From Aureisphaera sp963669405 (lineage in GTDB: Bacteria > Bacteroidota > Bacteroidia > Flavobacteriales > Flavobacteriaceae), in NCBI GenBank assembly GCA_963669405.2, contig CAXXHF010000002.1, positions 62,001-126,000 of the forward strand: a stretch of 64,000 nucleotides of DNA, written 5' to 3'. Each line of letters starts with the position of its first letter. The first letter of the stretch is position 1. The notes below the pieces were generated by a model. The model was given only the letters and a program-made list of their open reading frames with translations, was not told where the DNA came from and made no database searches. Below are positions 35,725 through 44,471 of this stretch, in pieces. The position numbers were made by a program, and so were the translations under genes.

Positions 35725-38139
35725 ATGCAGACAAACCCTCAGGTAAACAGCAAGTTATCTTTTGAAGACTTTAAAACTGAAGTTTTAAATGATTATACCA
35801 TTGCAGTTACCAGTAGGGAATGTAGTTTGTTAGGGCGCCGTGAAGTTCTTACAGGAAAAGCGAAGTTTGGAATTTTTGGAGATGGAAAAGAAGTACCCCA
35901 ACTGGCATGGGCAAAAGCTTTTCGCAATGGGGATTGGAGAAGTGGTTATTACCGAGACCAAACTTTTATGATGGCTATTGGCAAATTAACTATTGAACAG
36001 TTTTTTGCCGGATTATATGCCCATACTGATATCAATGCAGACCCCATGAGTGCTGGAAGACAAATGGGTGGTCATTTTGGAACCCATAGCTTGAATGATG
36101 ATGGAAGCTGGAAAAACCTTACCCAACAGAAGAACAGCAGTGCAGATATCTCCCCTACCGCTGGACAAATGCCCAGATTATTAGGATTGGCCCAAGCCTC
36201 TAAAATATTCCGTAATGTGACAGAATTACAACACAAAACTCAGTTTTCCATTAACGGAGATGAAGTGGCCTGGGGTACTATTGGAAATGCAAGCACCAGT
36301 GAAGGACTTTTTTGGGAGACCATAAATGCTGCAGGAGTTTTGCAAGTCCCTATGGTTATGAGTGTTTGGGATGACGAATATGGAATCTCTGTACATGCCA
36401 AGCACCAAACTACCAAAGAAAATATATCTGAAATCTTGATGGGCATTCAACGAACTGAAGAAGCTCCAGGATTCGAAATTATAAGGGTAAAAGGATGGGA
36501 TTATGCAGAATTGGTAGATGCTTTTCAAAAAGCTGGGAGTATTGCACGAGAAGAACATGTCCCCGTATTGATTCATGTATTAGAATTAACACAACCCCAA
36601 GGACACTCTACCAGCGGGTCTCATGAACGTTATAAAAGCCCAGAGCGATTGCAATGGGAAAAAGACCACGATTGCATCCTAAAGATGCGCGAATGGATGA
36701 TTGCTTCCAATATTGCAAATTCAGAAGCATTGGATGCCATAGACAAGGATATTAAAAAGAAAGTGCGAAATGGCAAAAAAGCCGCTTGGGCAGCATATCT
36801 AGCTCCACAATTAAGAGAGCAAAAAGAAGCTGTTACACTACTTTCCAACCTTGCTGAAAGCAGTCCCAACAAAGTCTTTATTGAAAAGATCAAAAATGAT
36901 CTAGTATCCAATGATGAACCCATCCGTAAAGATATCTTATCTGCAACCCGTAAAGCATTACGCTATGTGGTGAGTGAAGAATCTTCAGAGAAAAGACAGC
37001 TTCAGGATTGGATTAATAATTACTTTGAAATTATCCAGCCCAAATACAGTGCTCACCTGTATTCCGAAGGGGAAAATAAAGCCACTCAAATTCCTGAAAT
37101 AACACCTACCTACAACGAAAGTGCCGAACAAGTGGACGGTCGTTTAGTCTTACGGGATAATTTTGATGCCATCTTCAGCAATTATCCAGAAACCCTCATT
37201 TTTGGAGAAGACAGCGGTACTATTGGAGATGTAAACCAAGGACTAGAAGGACTTCAGGAAAAACATGGTGAATTACGTGTAAGTGATACCGGTATCCGTG
37301 AGGCCACTATTTTAGGACAAGGAATTGGAATGGCTATGAGAGGGTTACGACCTATTTCTGAAATTCAGTACCTTGACTATATCCTATACTGTTTACAGAT
37401 CATGAGTGATGATCTTGCAACAGTTCGTTATCGTACCAACGGAATGCAAAAAGCCCCACTTATAGTAAGAACTCGAGGGCATCGTTTGGAAGGAATATGG
37501 CATAGTGGTTCTCAGATGGGAGGATTGATCCACCTATTAAGAGGCATGTATTTATTGGTGCCAAGAGACATGACAAAGGCTGCTGGTTTTTATAATACCC
37601 TATTGCAAAGTGATGAACCAGCTGTAGTTGTAGAATGTTTGAACGGTTACCGCTTAAAAGAAAAAATGCCAACCAATTTAGGCGAATTCCGAACTCCTAT
37701 CGGAGTGGTTGAAACCATAAAGGAAGGGACTGATATTACTTTGGTTTCCTATGGTAGTACAATACGCATTGTTGAAGAAGCTGCTAAAGAATTACAGCAG
37801 GTTGGAATTGATGCCGAAATCATAGACGCACAATCATTACTTCCTTTCGACTTAAATCATGATGTCGTAAAAAGTGTCGCTAAAACCAACAGGCTGCTAG
37901 TTATAGATGAAGATGTTCCTGGTGGAGCCTCTGCATATCTTCTTCAGAAAATTGTGGACGAACAAAATGCATATCCACTTTTAGATAGTAAACCACAGGC
38001 ATTGGCTGCACAACCGCATAGACCTGCTTATGGAACCGATGGAGATTATTTTAGCAAACCTTCAGTAGAAGATGTATTCGAAAAAGTATACGGTATCATG
38101 CATGAAGCAGATCCTAATTCGTTTCCAGCACTTCGATAA
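35725..38139 (+). CDS. fused E1 alpha-beta subunit of a branched-chain-type 2-oxoacid dehydrogenase
   Basis: The 804-aa protein joins the two E1 subunits. The alpha half (to about residue 400) has the thiamine-diphosphate site starting NGDEVAWGTIGNASTSEG and WDDEYGI. The beta half (from about 470) has IFGEDSGTIGDVNQGLEG, RVSDTGIREATILGQGIG and VIDEDVPGGASAYLLQ. It decarboxylates a 2-oxoacid and passes the acyl group to lipoyl-E2; no E2 or E3 is in the window. Fused E1 of this type is usual in Flavobacteriaceae and is often annotated as 2-oxoisovalerate dehydrogenase. The substrate cannot be fixed from sequence alone. Confidence 0.9.
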   Translation: MQTNPQVNSKLSFEDFKTEVLNDYTIAVTSRECSLLGRREVLTGKAKFGIFGDGKEVPQLAWAKAFRNGDWRSGYYRDQTFMMAIGKLTIEQFFAGLYAHTDINADPMSAGRQMGGHFGTHSLNDDGSWKNLTQQKNSSADISPTAGQMPRLLGLAQASKIFRNVTELQHKTQFSINGDEVAWGTIGNASTSEGLFWETINAAGVLQVPMVMSVWDDEYGISVHAKHQTTKENISEILMGIQRTEEAPGFEIIRVKGWDYAELVDAFQKAGSIAREEHVPVLIHVLELTQPQGHSTSGSHERYKSPERLQWEKDHDCILKMREWMIASNIANSEALDAIDKDIKKKVRNGKKAAWAAYLAPQLREQKEAVTLLSNLAESSPNKVFIEKIKNDLVSNDEPIRKDILSATRKALRYVVSEESSEKRQLQDWINNYFEIIQPKYSAHLYSEGENKATQIPEITPTYNESAEQVDGRLVLRDNFDAIFSNYPETLIFGEDSGTIGDVNQGLEGLQEKHGELRVSDTGIREATILGQGIGMAMRGLRPISEIQYLDYILYCLQIMSDDLATVRYRTNGMQKAPLIVRTRGHRLEGIWHSGSQMGGLIHLLRGMYLLVPRDMTKAAGFYNTLLQSDEPAVVVECLNGYRLKEKMPTNLGEFRTPIGVVETIKEGTDITLVSYGSTIRIVEEAAKELQQVGIDAEIIDAQSLLPFDLNHDVVKSVAKTNRLLVIDEDVPGGASAYLLQKIVDEQNAYPLLDSKPQALAAQPHRPAYGTDGDYFSKPSVEDVFEKVYGIMHEADPNSFPALR

Positions 38140-38190
38140 CTGGAAAACAACAATTACGCTTTAACGAATTCTTGGTCCTTTTGTCTGTAA

Positions 38191-38211
38191 TTCATCAATT
38201 TTTTTGATGAA
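38191..38211 (+). terminator. weak hairpin downstream of the E1 gene
   Basis: TTCATCAA and TTGATGAA form an 8-bp stem with a T5 loop about 50 nt after the E1 stop. There is no good T-tract on the plus side, so it may be an mRNA 3'-end stabiliser rather than a true terminator. Confidence 0.3.
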
Positions 38212-38235
38212 AATTTGGAAAACCCAATAATTTTA
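38204..38235 (+). promoter_or_regulatory. possible promoter of the asnB leader
   Basis: A TTG at 38204-38206, 21 nt of spacing and TAATTTTA (38228-38235) give a promoter with one mismatch to TAnnTTTG. It would start transcription near 38240, about 33 nt before the leader peptide. No perfect box is present in the gap. Confidence 0.35.
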
Positions 38236-38272
38236 CTGAACATTTACTCTAAATAAAGAAATAACACAAGCA

Positions 38273-38326
38273 ATGCTAGTTTCAGTTTTCAATAATAATT
38301 TGAATAATAACAACGGAAATCCGTAG
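38273..38326 (+). CDS. asparagine-rich leader peptide of asnB
   Basis: This short reading frame encodes 17 residues, MLVSVFNNNLNNNNGNP, followed by TAG. Eight residues are Asn: three codons in a row (38291-38299), Leu, four more in a row (38303-38314), then Gly and another Asn. It starts about 35 nt after a possible promoter and ends 22 nt before an intrinsic terminator that precedes asnB, the asparagine synthetase gene. Such clustering of codons for the product of the downstream enzyme is the hallmark of a ribosome-mediated attenuator: slow decoding of Asn codons signals asparagine or Asn-tRNA shortage. The peptide itself need have no function. Confidence 0.85.
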   Translation: MLVSVFNNNLNNNNGNP

Positions 38327-38327
38327 C

Positions 38328-38364
38328 AGAAACTTGTACCTTATATCGAACCCGTCAAGTTTCT
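38328..38364 (+). promoter_or_regulatory. antiterminator hairpin of the asnB attenuator
   Basis: AGAAACTTG at 38328-38336, starting one base after the leader stop codon, is perfectly complementary (9 bp) to CAAGTTTCT at 38356-38364. The second strand covers the inner part of the terminator's 5' arm and its loop, so the two hairpins exclude each other. A ribosome at the leader stop would cover the first strand, leaving the terminator to form. A ribosome paused on the Asn codons would leave it free. Confidence 0.75.
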
Positions 38365-38382
38365 AACTCGACGGGTTTTTTT
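38349..38382 (+). terminator. intrinsic terminator in the asnB leader (attenuator)
   Basis: The 5' arm AACCCGTC plus AGTT (38349-38361) pairs with AACT plus GACGGGTT (38365-38377). This gives 8 bp, one A-C mismatch and 4 bp, closed by a TCT loop and followed by a run of T up to 38382. It lies between the Asn-rich leader and the asnB ATG at 38423, 40 nt upstream of the ATG, so it must be read through for asnB to be expressed from this promoter. Confidence 0.85.
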
Positions 38383-38422
38383 GTGGAATAAAATTTAGAT
38401 CATCTTATAAAACTTAAATATC

Positions 38423-40090
38423 ATGTGTGGAATTGTATGTGCATTCGAACTTAAACAGCCCAGTGAAGTACTAAGGCCTCAACTATTATCCATGGCTAAA
38501 TGTATCCGTCATCGGGGACCAGACTGGAGTGGGATTTTTAATTCCCAAAAAGCTATTTTGGCACACGAGCGTCTTGCCATTGTAGATCCAACCAGTGGAA
38601 AGCAACCGCTGTTTTCTCCTGACAAAAACTTGGTGCTCGCTGCCAATGGAGAGATTTACAACCACATGGAATTGCGTGAACAATTTGAAGGCACGTATGA
38701 ATTTCAAACCAAAAGTGATTGTGAAGTCATTCTTGCTTTGTACAAAGAGAAAGGAGCTTCTTTCTTAGATGACCTGAACGGAATTTTTGGTTTTGCTATT
38801 TACGATGTTGAAAAAGATGAATACCTGATTGCTCGGGATCATATGGGCATTATTCCATTATACATGGGATGGGATCAGAATGGAACTTTTTATGTAGCTT
38901 CTGAACTAAAAGCCTTGGAAGGTGTATGTACCAAAATAGAACTATTTCCTCCAGGGCATTACCTTCACAGTGCGGATGGGGAATTGAAACGCTGGTGGAC
39001 CCGTGATTGGATGGATTATGAAAACGTAAAAGACAATGAATCTTCCATAGAAGAATTAAGAGAAGCATTGGATGCGGCTGTACATCGCCAATTAATGAGT
39101 GATGTCCCTTACGGGGTATTATTATCTGGAGGTTTAGACTCTTCTATCACCTCTGCCCTAGCCAAAAAATATGCAGACAAACGTATTGAAAGTGGTGATA
39201 AAGAAGGTGCTTGGTGGCCACAATTACACTCGTTTGCTATCGGGTTGGAAGGATCACCAGACCTAATTGCCGCTCGAAAAGTAGCAGATCATTTAGACAC
39301 CGTACACCATGAAATTAAATTCACCATACAAGAAGGAATTGATGCCATTCGTGATGTAGTATACCAATTAGAAACCTATGATATCACAACCATTAGGGCT
39401 TCTACACCCATGTATCTTATGGCACGTGCCATTAAGGCCATGGGAATTAAAATGGTATTGTCTGGAGAAGGTAGTGATGAAATTTTTGGAGGATATCTCT
39501 ATTTCCACAAGGCACCAAACGCAGAAGAATTTCATAAAGAAACGGTTCGGAAATTGGATAAATTGCATCAATACGACTGTTTACGTGCCAACAAGTCTTT
39601 AGCAGCTTGGGGTATTGAAGGAAGGGTTCCCTTTCTAGATAAAGAATTCATGGATGTTGCCATGCGATTGAACCCAAAAGACAAAATGATTACACCAGAA
39701 CGTATGGAGAAATGGATTCTACGTAAAGCATTTGAGGATATGTTACCAGAAAGCGTTGCTTGGCGACAAAAAGAACAATTCAGTGATGGTGTAGGATATA
39801 GCTGGATTGATACCTTAAAGGATTTGGTAGAAAAAGAAGTGACAGACGAACAAATGGATAATGCCAAATATCGATTTCCCATTCAAACTCCTACTTCCAA
39901 AGAAGAATTTTACTACCGCTCTATTTTTGAAGAGCACTTCCCAAGTGACACGGCAGCTTTAAGTGTGCCTTCGGTTCCTTCTGTAGCTTGTAGTAGTCCT
40001 ATAGCCTTGGAATGGGATGAAAGTTTCAAGAACATGAATGACCCAAGTGGTCGCGCTGTGGCCAATGTACATGAAGAAGCTTATGAATAA
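38423..40090 (+). CDS. asnB: asparagine synthase B (glutamine-hydrolysing)
   Basis: AsnB converts aspartate, glutamine and ATP to asparagine. The N-terminal class II glutaminase uses Cys2 as nucleophile (MCGIVCAF), with RHRGPDWSG and the NGEIYNH loop. The synthetase domain has the PP-loop SGGLDS at 235-240, then GEGSDEIFGGY and the RVPFLDKEF segment. Length (555 aa) equals E. coli AsnB. Expression is probably controlled by the leader peptide and terminator just upstream. Two hairpins follow the gene, the second a strong terminator. Confidence 0.97.
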   Translation: MCGIVCAFELKQPSEVLRPQLLSMAKCIRHRGPDWSGIFNSQKAILAHERLAIVDPTSGKQPLFSPDKNLVLAANGEIYNHMELREQFEGTYEFQTKSDCEVILALYKEKGASFLDDLNGIFGFAIYDVEKDEYLIARDHMGIIPLYMGWDQNGTFYVASELKALEGVCTKIELFPPGHYLHSADGELKRWWTRDWMDYENVKDNESSIEELREALDAAVHRQLMSDVPYGVLLSGGLDSSITSALAKKYADKRIESGDKEGAWWPQLHSFAIGLEGSPDLIAARKVADHLDTVHHEIKFTIQEGIDAIRDVVYQLETYDITTIRASTPMYLMARAIKAMGIKMVLSGEGSDEIFGGYLYFHKAPNAEEFHKETVRKLDKLHQYDCLRANKSLAAWGIEGRVPFLDKEFMDVAMRLNPKDKMITPERMEKWILRKAFEDMLPESVAWRQKEQFSDGVGYSWIDTLKDLVEKEVTDEQMDNAKYRFPIQTPTSKEEFYYRSIFEEHFPSDTAALSVPSVPSVACSSPIALEWDESFKNMNDPSGRAVANVHEEAYE

Positions 40091-40119
40091 AGTTATTAAA
40101 CTATAGAAGATATATTTAA

Positions 40120-40138
40120 GGTTCTTCAATGAAGAACC
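40120..40138 (+). repeat. perfect hairpin in the asnB 3' untranslated region
   Basis: GGTTCTTC and GAAGAACC form an 8-bp perfect stem with an AAT loop. There is no T-tract, so it is not a terminator itself. It lies 10 nt before the true terminator and might stabilise the mRNA end. Confidence 0.5.
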
Positions 40139-40147
40139 AATCAATGT

Positions 40148-40176
40148 AAAGGGCTTTTGTAACAAAGCCCTTTTTT
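40148..40176 (+). terminator. intrinsic terminator of asnB
   Basis: AAAGGGCTTT and AAAGCCCTTT form a 10-bp stem with a TGTAAC loop, followed by a T-tract. It starts 58 nt after the asnB stop codon. Confidence 0.9.
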
Positions 40177-40252
40177 ATTTCTCTTAAAACTTAAATATCT
40201 CGTGAAACATATATGAGGATATCGAAAACTGAATTTACTTGAAAACTTGAAT

Positions 40253-40260
40253 TACTTTTG
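40253..40260 (+). promoter_or_regulatory. -7 box upstream of the AraC-type gene
   Basis: TACTTTTG matches TAnnTTTG. The gene starts about 70 nt later, leaving a long leader that contains a small CCCC/GGGG hairpin (40266-40280). No TTG is found at the usual -33 spacing. Confidence 0.45.
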
Positions 40261-40329
40261 ACCATCCCCATGTTTCGGGGTTTGTACCTAAATACCATTT
40301 TGTAACAAATCAATCACTCGATATTTACT

Positions 40330-40812
40330 ATGGAGCTAGGGATACATTTATACACGTTTATTTTTTTAGCCATCTTGGCAATTAGCTATCTTCTTTTTAT
40401 CACTTTGAAACATGTTTTATCTAAGAAAAAACGAGCCAAGGTAAGAGAGAAGATCAATAAGGAGTCGCTTTTTATCGATAAACTCGAAATCTATATGACT
40501 CAAGAAAAACCATACGAAAATCCTGAATTAAGTCGTTACGATCTAGCCAAAGCCCTGAAGGTTCACCCAGATTATCTCACAAATACATTAAATAAAAAAC
40601 TGGGAATGAATTTTCGGGAATATATTAATAGATATAGAGTTGAAGAAGTGAAAAACCTAATTAATAATGGGCTACGAAGAGAGCTTACTTTAGAGGCTAT
40701 AGGCTATGAAGCTGGGTTTTCTTCCCGTTCCACGTTCTTCAGGGTCTTCAGGAATATAGAAGGAGTTACACCTTCAGAATATTCAAACACTGTTAGAAGA
40801 ATAACCAAATAG
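40330..40812 (+). CDS. membrane-anchored AraC-family HTH regulator
   Basis: The 160-aa protein has one N-terminal membrane segment (about residues 6-28), a basic stop-transfer stretch (SKKKRAKVREK), and then a complete AraC-type DNA-binding domain (about residues 55-155). The domain includes SRYDLAKALKVHPDYLTNTLNKKLG, NFREYINRYRVEEVK and AIGYEAGFSSRSTFFRVFRNIEGVTPSEY. It lacks any sensory domain of its own. It may regulate genes from the membrane or respond through partner proteins. The downstream sorting-domain gene is a possible target, by position only. Confidence 0.85.
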   Translation: MELGIHLYTFIFLAILAISYLLFITLKHVLSKKKRAKVREKINKESLFIDKLEIYMTQEKPYENPELSRYDLAKALKVHPDYLTNTLNKKLGMNFREYINRYRVEEVKNLINNGLRRELTLEAIGYEAGFSSRSTFFRVFRNIEGVTPSEYSNTVRRITK

Positions 40813-40917
40813 TCCCATTTCTTTTTCCATGGCCATACTCCTTATTTACGTTTACAGGGGAATTCTGCTTTGCTTTATCTTTAAAATAGGTTAGATTAGC
40901 TATCTAAAGTTTCAAAC

Positions 40918-42346
40918 ATGAAGAATTTTTCTCTTTTATTATTATTTACCATATCCCTAACAATAGCCCAAACCCCCTGTCAAGGTGGTATGGCTGGAAT
41001 ATATCCTTGCAACGGCTATGATTTGCAAGCATTTATTTCATATACAGCAATGGGAGCAACCAATGCAAACGATTCATGGGGTTGGACAGATCCGCAGGAT
41101 GGAAAAGAATATGCTATCGTGGGATTAAATAATGGTACAGCCTTTATAGATATCTCAGACCCTGTAAACCCTGTATATTTAGGGAAACTACCAACAGCTA
41201 CAGGAACGGCTACCGCAAGGGACATAAAAACTTATAACAATTTTGCTTTTGTTGTGAGTGATAATAATGGAGCTCATGGAATGCAGATATTCGATTTGAC
41301 ACATTTAAGAAATGTGACTAACCCGCCTGTTACTTTTACAGAGGATGTACTTTATTCAGACTTTGAAAATGCACATAACTTAGCTATTAATGAAGACACG
41401 GGTTATGCCTATGCGTGTAGAACCAATCTATTTGGCGGTGGGGTTCATTTTATAGATATCAATGATCCGTTAAACCCTATAAATGCAGGTGGCGTAAGTG
41501 GTGTATTTACACATGATGCACAAATAGTTACTTACAATGGGCCAGATACAGACTATACCGGTCATGAAATTTTGTTGAGTTTTAATGGATTTGATCAAGA
41601 TATAACGATTGTTGATATCACCGATAAAAGCAATCCGACAAGTCATATCCAATTTTGATTATACAACCAGCGAACATGCTCACCAAGGGTGGTTAACTGA
41701 AAACCAACAGTATTTAATAGTAGGTGACGAGTCTGATGAATTGAACCTAGGCTTAAACACTAGAACCATTGTATTTGATCTTACAGACTTAGACAACCCT
41801 ATAGAGTCATTTGAATATTTTGGCCCTACTGGCGCTACAGATCACAATGGTTATGTTCTTGGAGATACATACTACCAAGCAAGTTATAATGCTGGTATGC
41901 GGGTTATTGACATTACGGATATTGAAAATGGAACCATGACTGAAATAGGTTACTTTGATGTTTATACACCTAACAACTCTTCTGGATTTAGTGGAGCTTG
42001 GAGTGTGTACCCTTATTTTGAAAGTGGAAATATTGTTATATCAGCCTTAGGAAGTCAAGGAGGGTTCTTTTTAGTTAAAGAAACTACACTTGGCCTGGAT
42101 ACTCCGCTCGCAGACTTGGGAATAAGCGTGTCTCCCAACCCGGTTAAGGATATATTGATCATTCAAAATACATCTGAGGTTCAAATTTTATCAACACGCC
42201 TTTATGACGTAATGGGCCGTTTAATTCTTAATCAATCCGAAAATAGAAATGAAATAACAATCCCTGCTACTGCAAGTGGTTTCTTATTCCTCCAAATTGA
42301 AACTGAAAAAGGAATCGTTTCTAAAAAATTGGTCGTGGAAAAATAG
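40918..42346 (+). pseudogene. choice-of-anchor B family secreted protein with type IX sorting domain, frameshifted
   Basis: The first frame (40918-41658) has a signal peptide (LLLLFTISLTIAQ), then repeats such as GLNNGTAFIDISDPVNPVYLG, typical of the choice-of-anchor B family. It stops after DKSNPTSHIQF. The second frame (+1) carries straight on with ISNFDYTTSEHAHQGWLTENQQY. It ends in a type A sorting domain (from VSPNPVKDILIIQNTS to GIVSKKLVVEK). Removing one base near 41638-41648 would restore one reading frame of about 475 codons. It is either a recent frameshift mutation or a sequence error. Confidence 0.85.
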
Positions 42347-42419
42347 AGTTTGTTTTTCATTTAGATTCACGAAGTCTTTGTCAAATCAAGGAAGATATTA
42401 ATAGGTCCGAAAGGAATTA

Positions 42420-43556
42420 GTGTATCTTTATAAAATGCGTAGTACACGTTATTTCATCTATTTCATTGCTCTCTCATGCTTTGTAAGTTGTACAAAAGAC
42501 GACTCCAATACGCAACAAGCCAACGAAATACCAGATTTCATAACTCCAAACACAACTGTCATTTCCATAGACTCTAATGACAATAGCTTGTTGGAGATTT
42601 CGGTAGATGATACTTCAACATCAGTGTCTATTGTCAATCTAACTTCGGAGTTTGGTATAAGATCAGATGATTTTTCAAATATTATTGGTAATACCCTTAC
42701 TTGGTTTCGAAGAGAGGCCCCAAACTTTAAAGTTTGGAGAAGAAATCTCAACACTAAAAACACGGATACCTTTAGTGATATTTGTGCCATTTCGGAAGAA
42801 TTCCCAGCTTTTGTCCTTGGCTTAGATTCTAGATTAGTAACATTTTCTGAAGTAGATTTTGGTCAAGGGAGTGCTGCCAATATTCGGATTACCGAAAATG
42901 GAACCAACTGTACATTAACTCAGTTGTTTGATACTGGGATCCTATCATCCACCATTGAGAAAGACCTTTGGTTGTTTACCAGTATGGGGACAGGGTCTGT
43001 TGAGAATACCATTCAAAAGCTTGATATAGATTCTGGTGTTATTAAGGCTGCCGTTTCAATTTCAGAATCTTCCGTAAGCATCACACAAAATGCCAACGAC
43101 CTTTATGTGTTTTTTAACGACCGATACCATGTGTACGATGCAAATACCTTATCGCTTAAAAATGTCGTTCCCTTCATTCCTTCAGTTGGTTTAATCATGC
43201 GGAATGGGTTTTTTCTATTCTCAGTTTTCAGGAGATTCCATGTTGATAACATTGGATGTACCACAACCCAATCCATTTTCTGACTGGCCCGGCCTCATTA
43301 ACCTTACAGATGGAACACTTGTAAGTGGTGATAATCTTGGATTTGTTCTTACCAACCATCTACACCAAGTTGCTGGGTATGAAAATGTATCACTTGGTAA
43401 TTATTCTGTAGCAATAGAAAAGAATATTATTGCGTATGGTTTTTCAGATGGTAATATCTTTCTCTACACGGTATTCTCTACACCAACTTTGATACAGAAA
43501 TCCTCGAGATTATCGATTTACCCTCTGAGCCATTAGAATTATTTATTACTGAATAA
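42420..43556 (+). pseudogene. propeller-like lipoprotein with two compensating frameshifts
   Basis: A lipoprotein signal (ALSCFVSC) is followed by repeats that look like a beta-propeller; I recognise no family. The starting frame stops at 43283. The +1 frame takes over inside a run of six T (TTTTTT near 43209), giving GFFYSQFSGDSMLITLDVPQP. Near 43465-43490 the sense returns to the original frame and ends naturally with FDTEILEIIDLPSEPLELF, with the stop at 43554-43556. The two indels (an extra T, then a missing base) cancel. This fits indel errors or decay of a 379-codon gene. Confidence 0.75.
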
Positions 43557-43565
43557 ACCACCCAG

Positions 43566-44405
43566 TTACGGCAACCATTTCTTATCGAAATTTGGCTTCC
43601 GCTTTTCCAAAAAGGCATCTCGGCCTTCTTTAGCTTCATCAGTCATATAAGCCAATCGGGTAGCTTCTCCTGCAAAAACCTGCTGTCCAACCATACCATC
43701 ATCAGTAAGGTTCATGGCAAATTTCAACATTTTGATTGAAGTAGGTGATTTTGCCAGTACTTCCTGTGCCCATTGGTAAGCAGTCTGTTCCAATTCTTCA
43801 TGAGAAATCACTGCATTTACCATACCCATTTCATAAGCTTCCTGTGCGCTGTAGTTTCTTCCCAAAAAGAAAATTTCCCGCGCCTTTTTCTGTCCAACCA
43901 TTTTGGCTAAATAAGCACTTCCATATCCTCCATCAAAACTCGTTACATCAGCATCGGTTTGCTTAAAGATTGCATGTTCCTTACTCGCCAAAGTCATGTC
44001 ACACACTACATGCAAACTATGTCCACCCCCAACGGCCCAACCAGGAACTATACAGATAACCACTTTTGGCATAAAACGTATTAAACGCTGAACGTCTAAT
44101 ATATTGAGACGATGATACCCATCTTGCCCTACGTATCCTTGATGTCCACGTGCGCGTTGATCTCCACCACTGCAAAAACTGTATACACCATCCTTTGGTG
44201 AGGGACCTTCGGCAGAAAGTAGAATGGCACCAATACTGGTATCCTCTTGCGCATCATGGAAAGCATCCAACAATTCGGAAGTGGTGTGAGGGCGAAATGC
44301 ATTACGTACTTCTGGACGATTAAAGGCTATCCTAGCTACCCCATCACTTTTTTTATAGGTAATATCTGTATATTCTTTGGCAGTTTTCCAATTGGGTGTC
44401 ATCAT
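43566..44405 (-). CDS. menB: 1,4-dihydroxy-2-naphthoyl-CoA synthase
   Basis: MenB closes the second ring of the menaquinone head group from o-succinylbenzoyl-CoA. The 279-aa crotonase-fold protein has FNRPEVRNAFRPHTTSEL, the FCSGGDQRARG loop and GWAVGGGHSLHVVCDMTLAS, with the typical C-terminal NFDKKW. It shares strand with the menD cluster 3 kb away but has its own -7 box (44423-44430). Either ATG of the initial MM pair could be used. Confidence 0.95.
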   Translation of the reverse strand: MMTPNWKTAKEYTDITYKKSDGVARIAFNRPEVRNAFRPHTTSELLDAFHDAQEDTSIGAILLSAEGPSPKDGVYSFCSGGDQRARGHQGYVGQDGYHRLNILDVQRLIRFMPKVVICIVPGWAVGGGHSLHVVCDMTLASKEHAIFKQTDADVTSFDGGYGSAYLAKMVGQKKAREIFFLGRNYSAQEAYEMGMVNAVISHEELEQTAYQWAQEVLAKSPTSIKMLKFAMNLTDDGMVGQQVFAGEATRLAYMTDEAKEGRDAFLEKRKPNFDKKWLP

Positions 44406-44422
44406 GTTTTGTATTTTAGCTT

Positions 44423-44430
44423 CAAAGATA
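44423..44430 (-). promoter_or_regulatory. -7 box of menB
   Basis: The minus strand reads TATCTTTG, a perfect TAnnTTTG match, 17 nt before the menB ATG. Confidence 0.6.
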
Positions 44431-44471
44431 CTAATTCCCGAGTACGGGACATTTCATAAAATGTTTTCAAA

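Noticed and set aside
40266..40280. CCCC/GGGG hairpin between the -7 box and the AraC-type gene, as a possible riboswitch or attenuator.
   Set aside because: It is only four base pairs with a seven-base loop and a short T stretch; no alternative structure was found.
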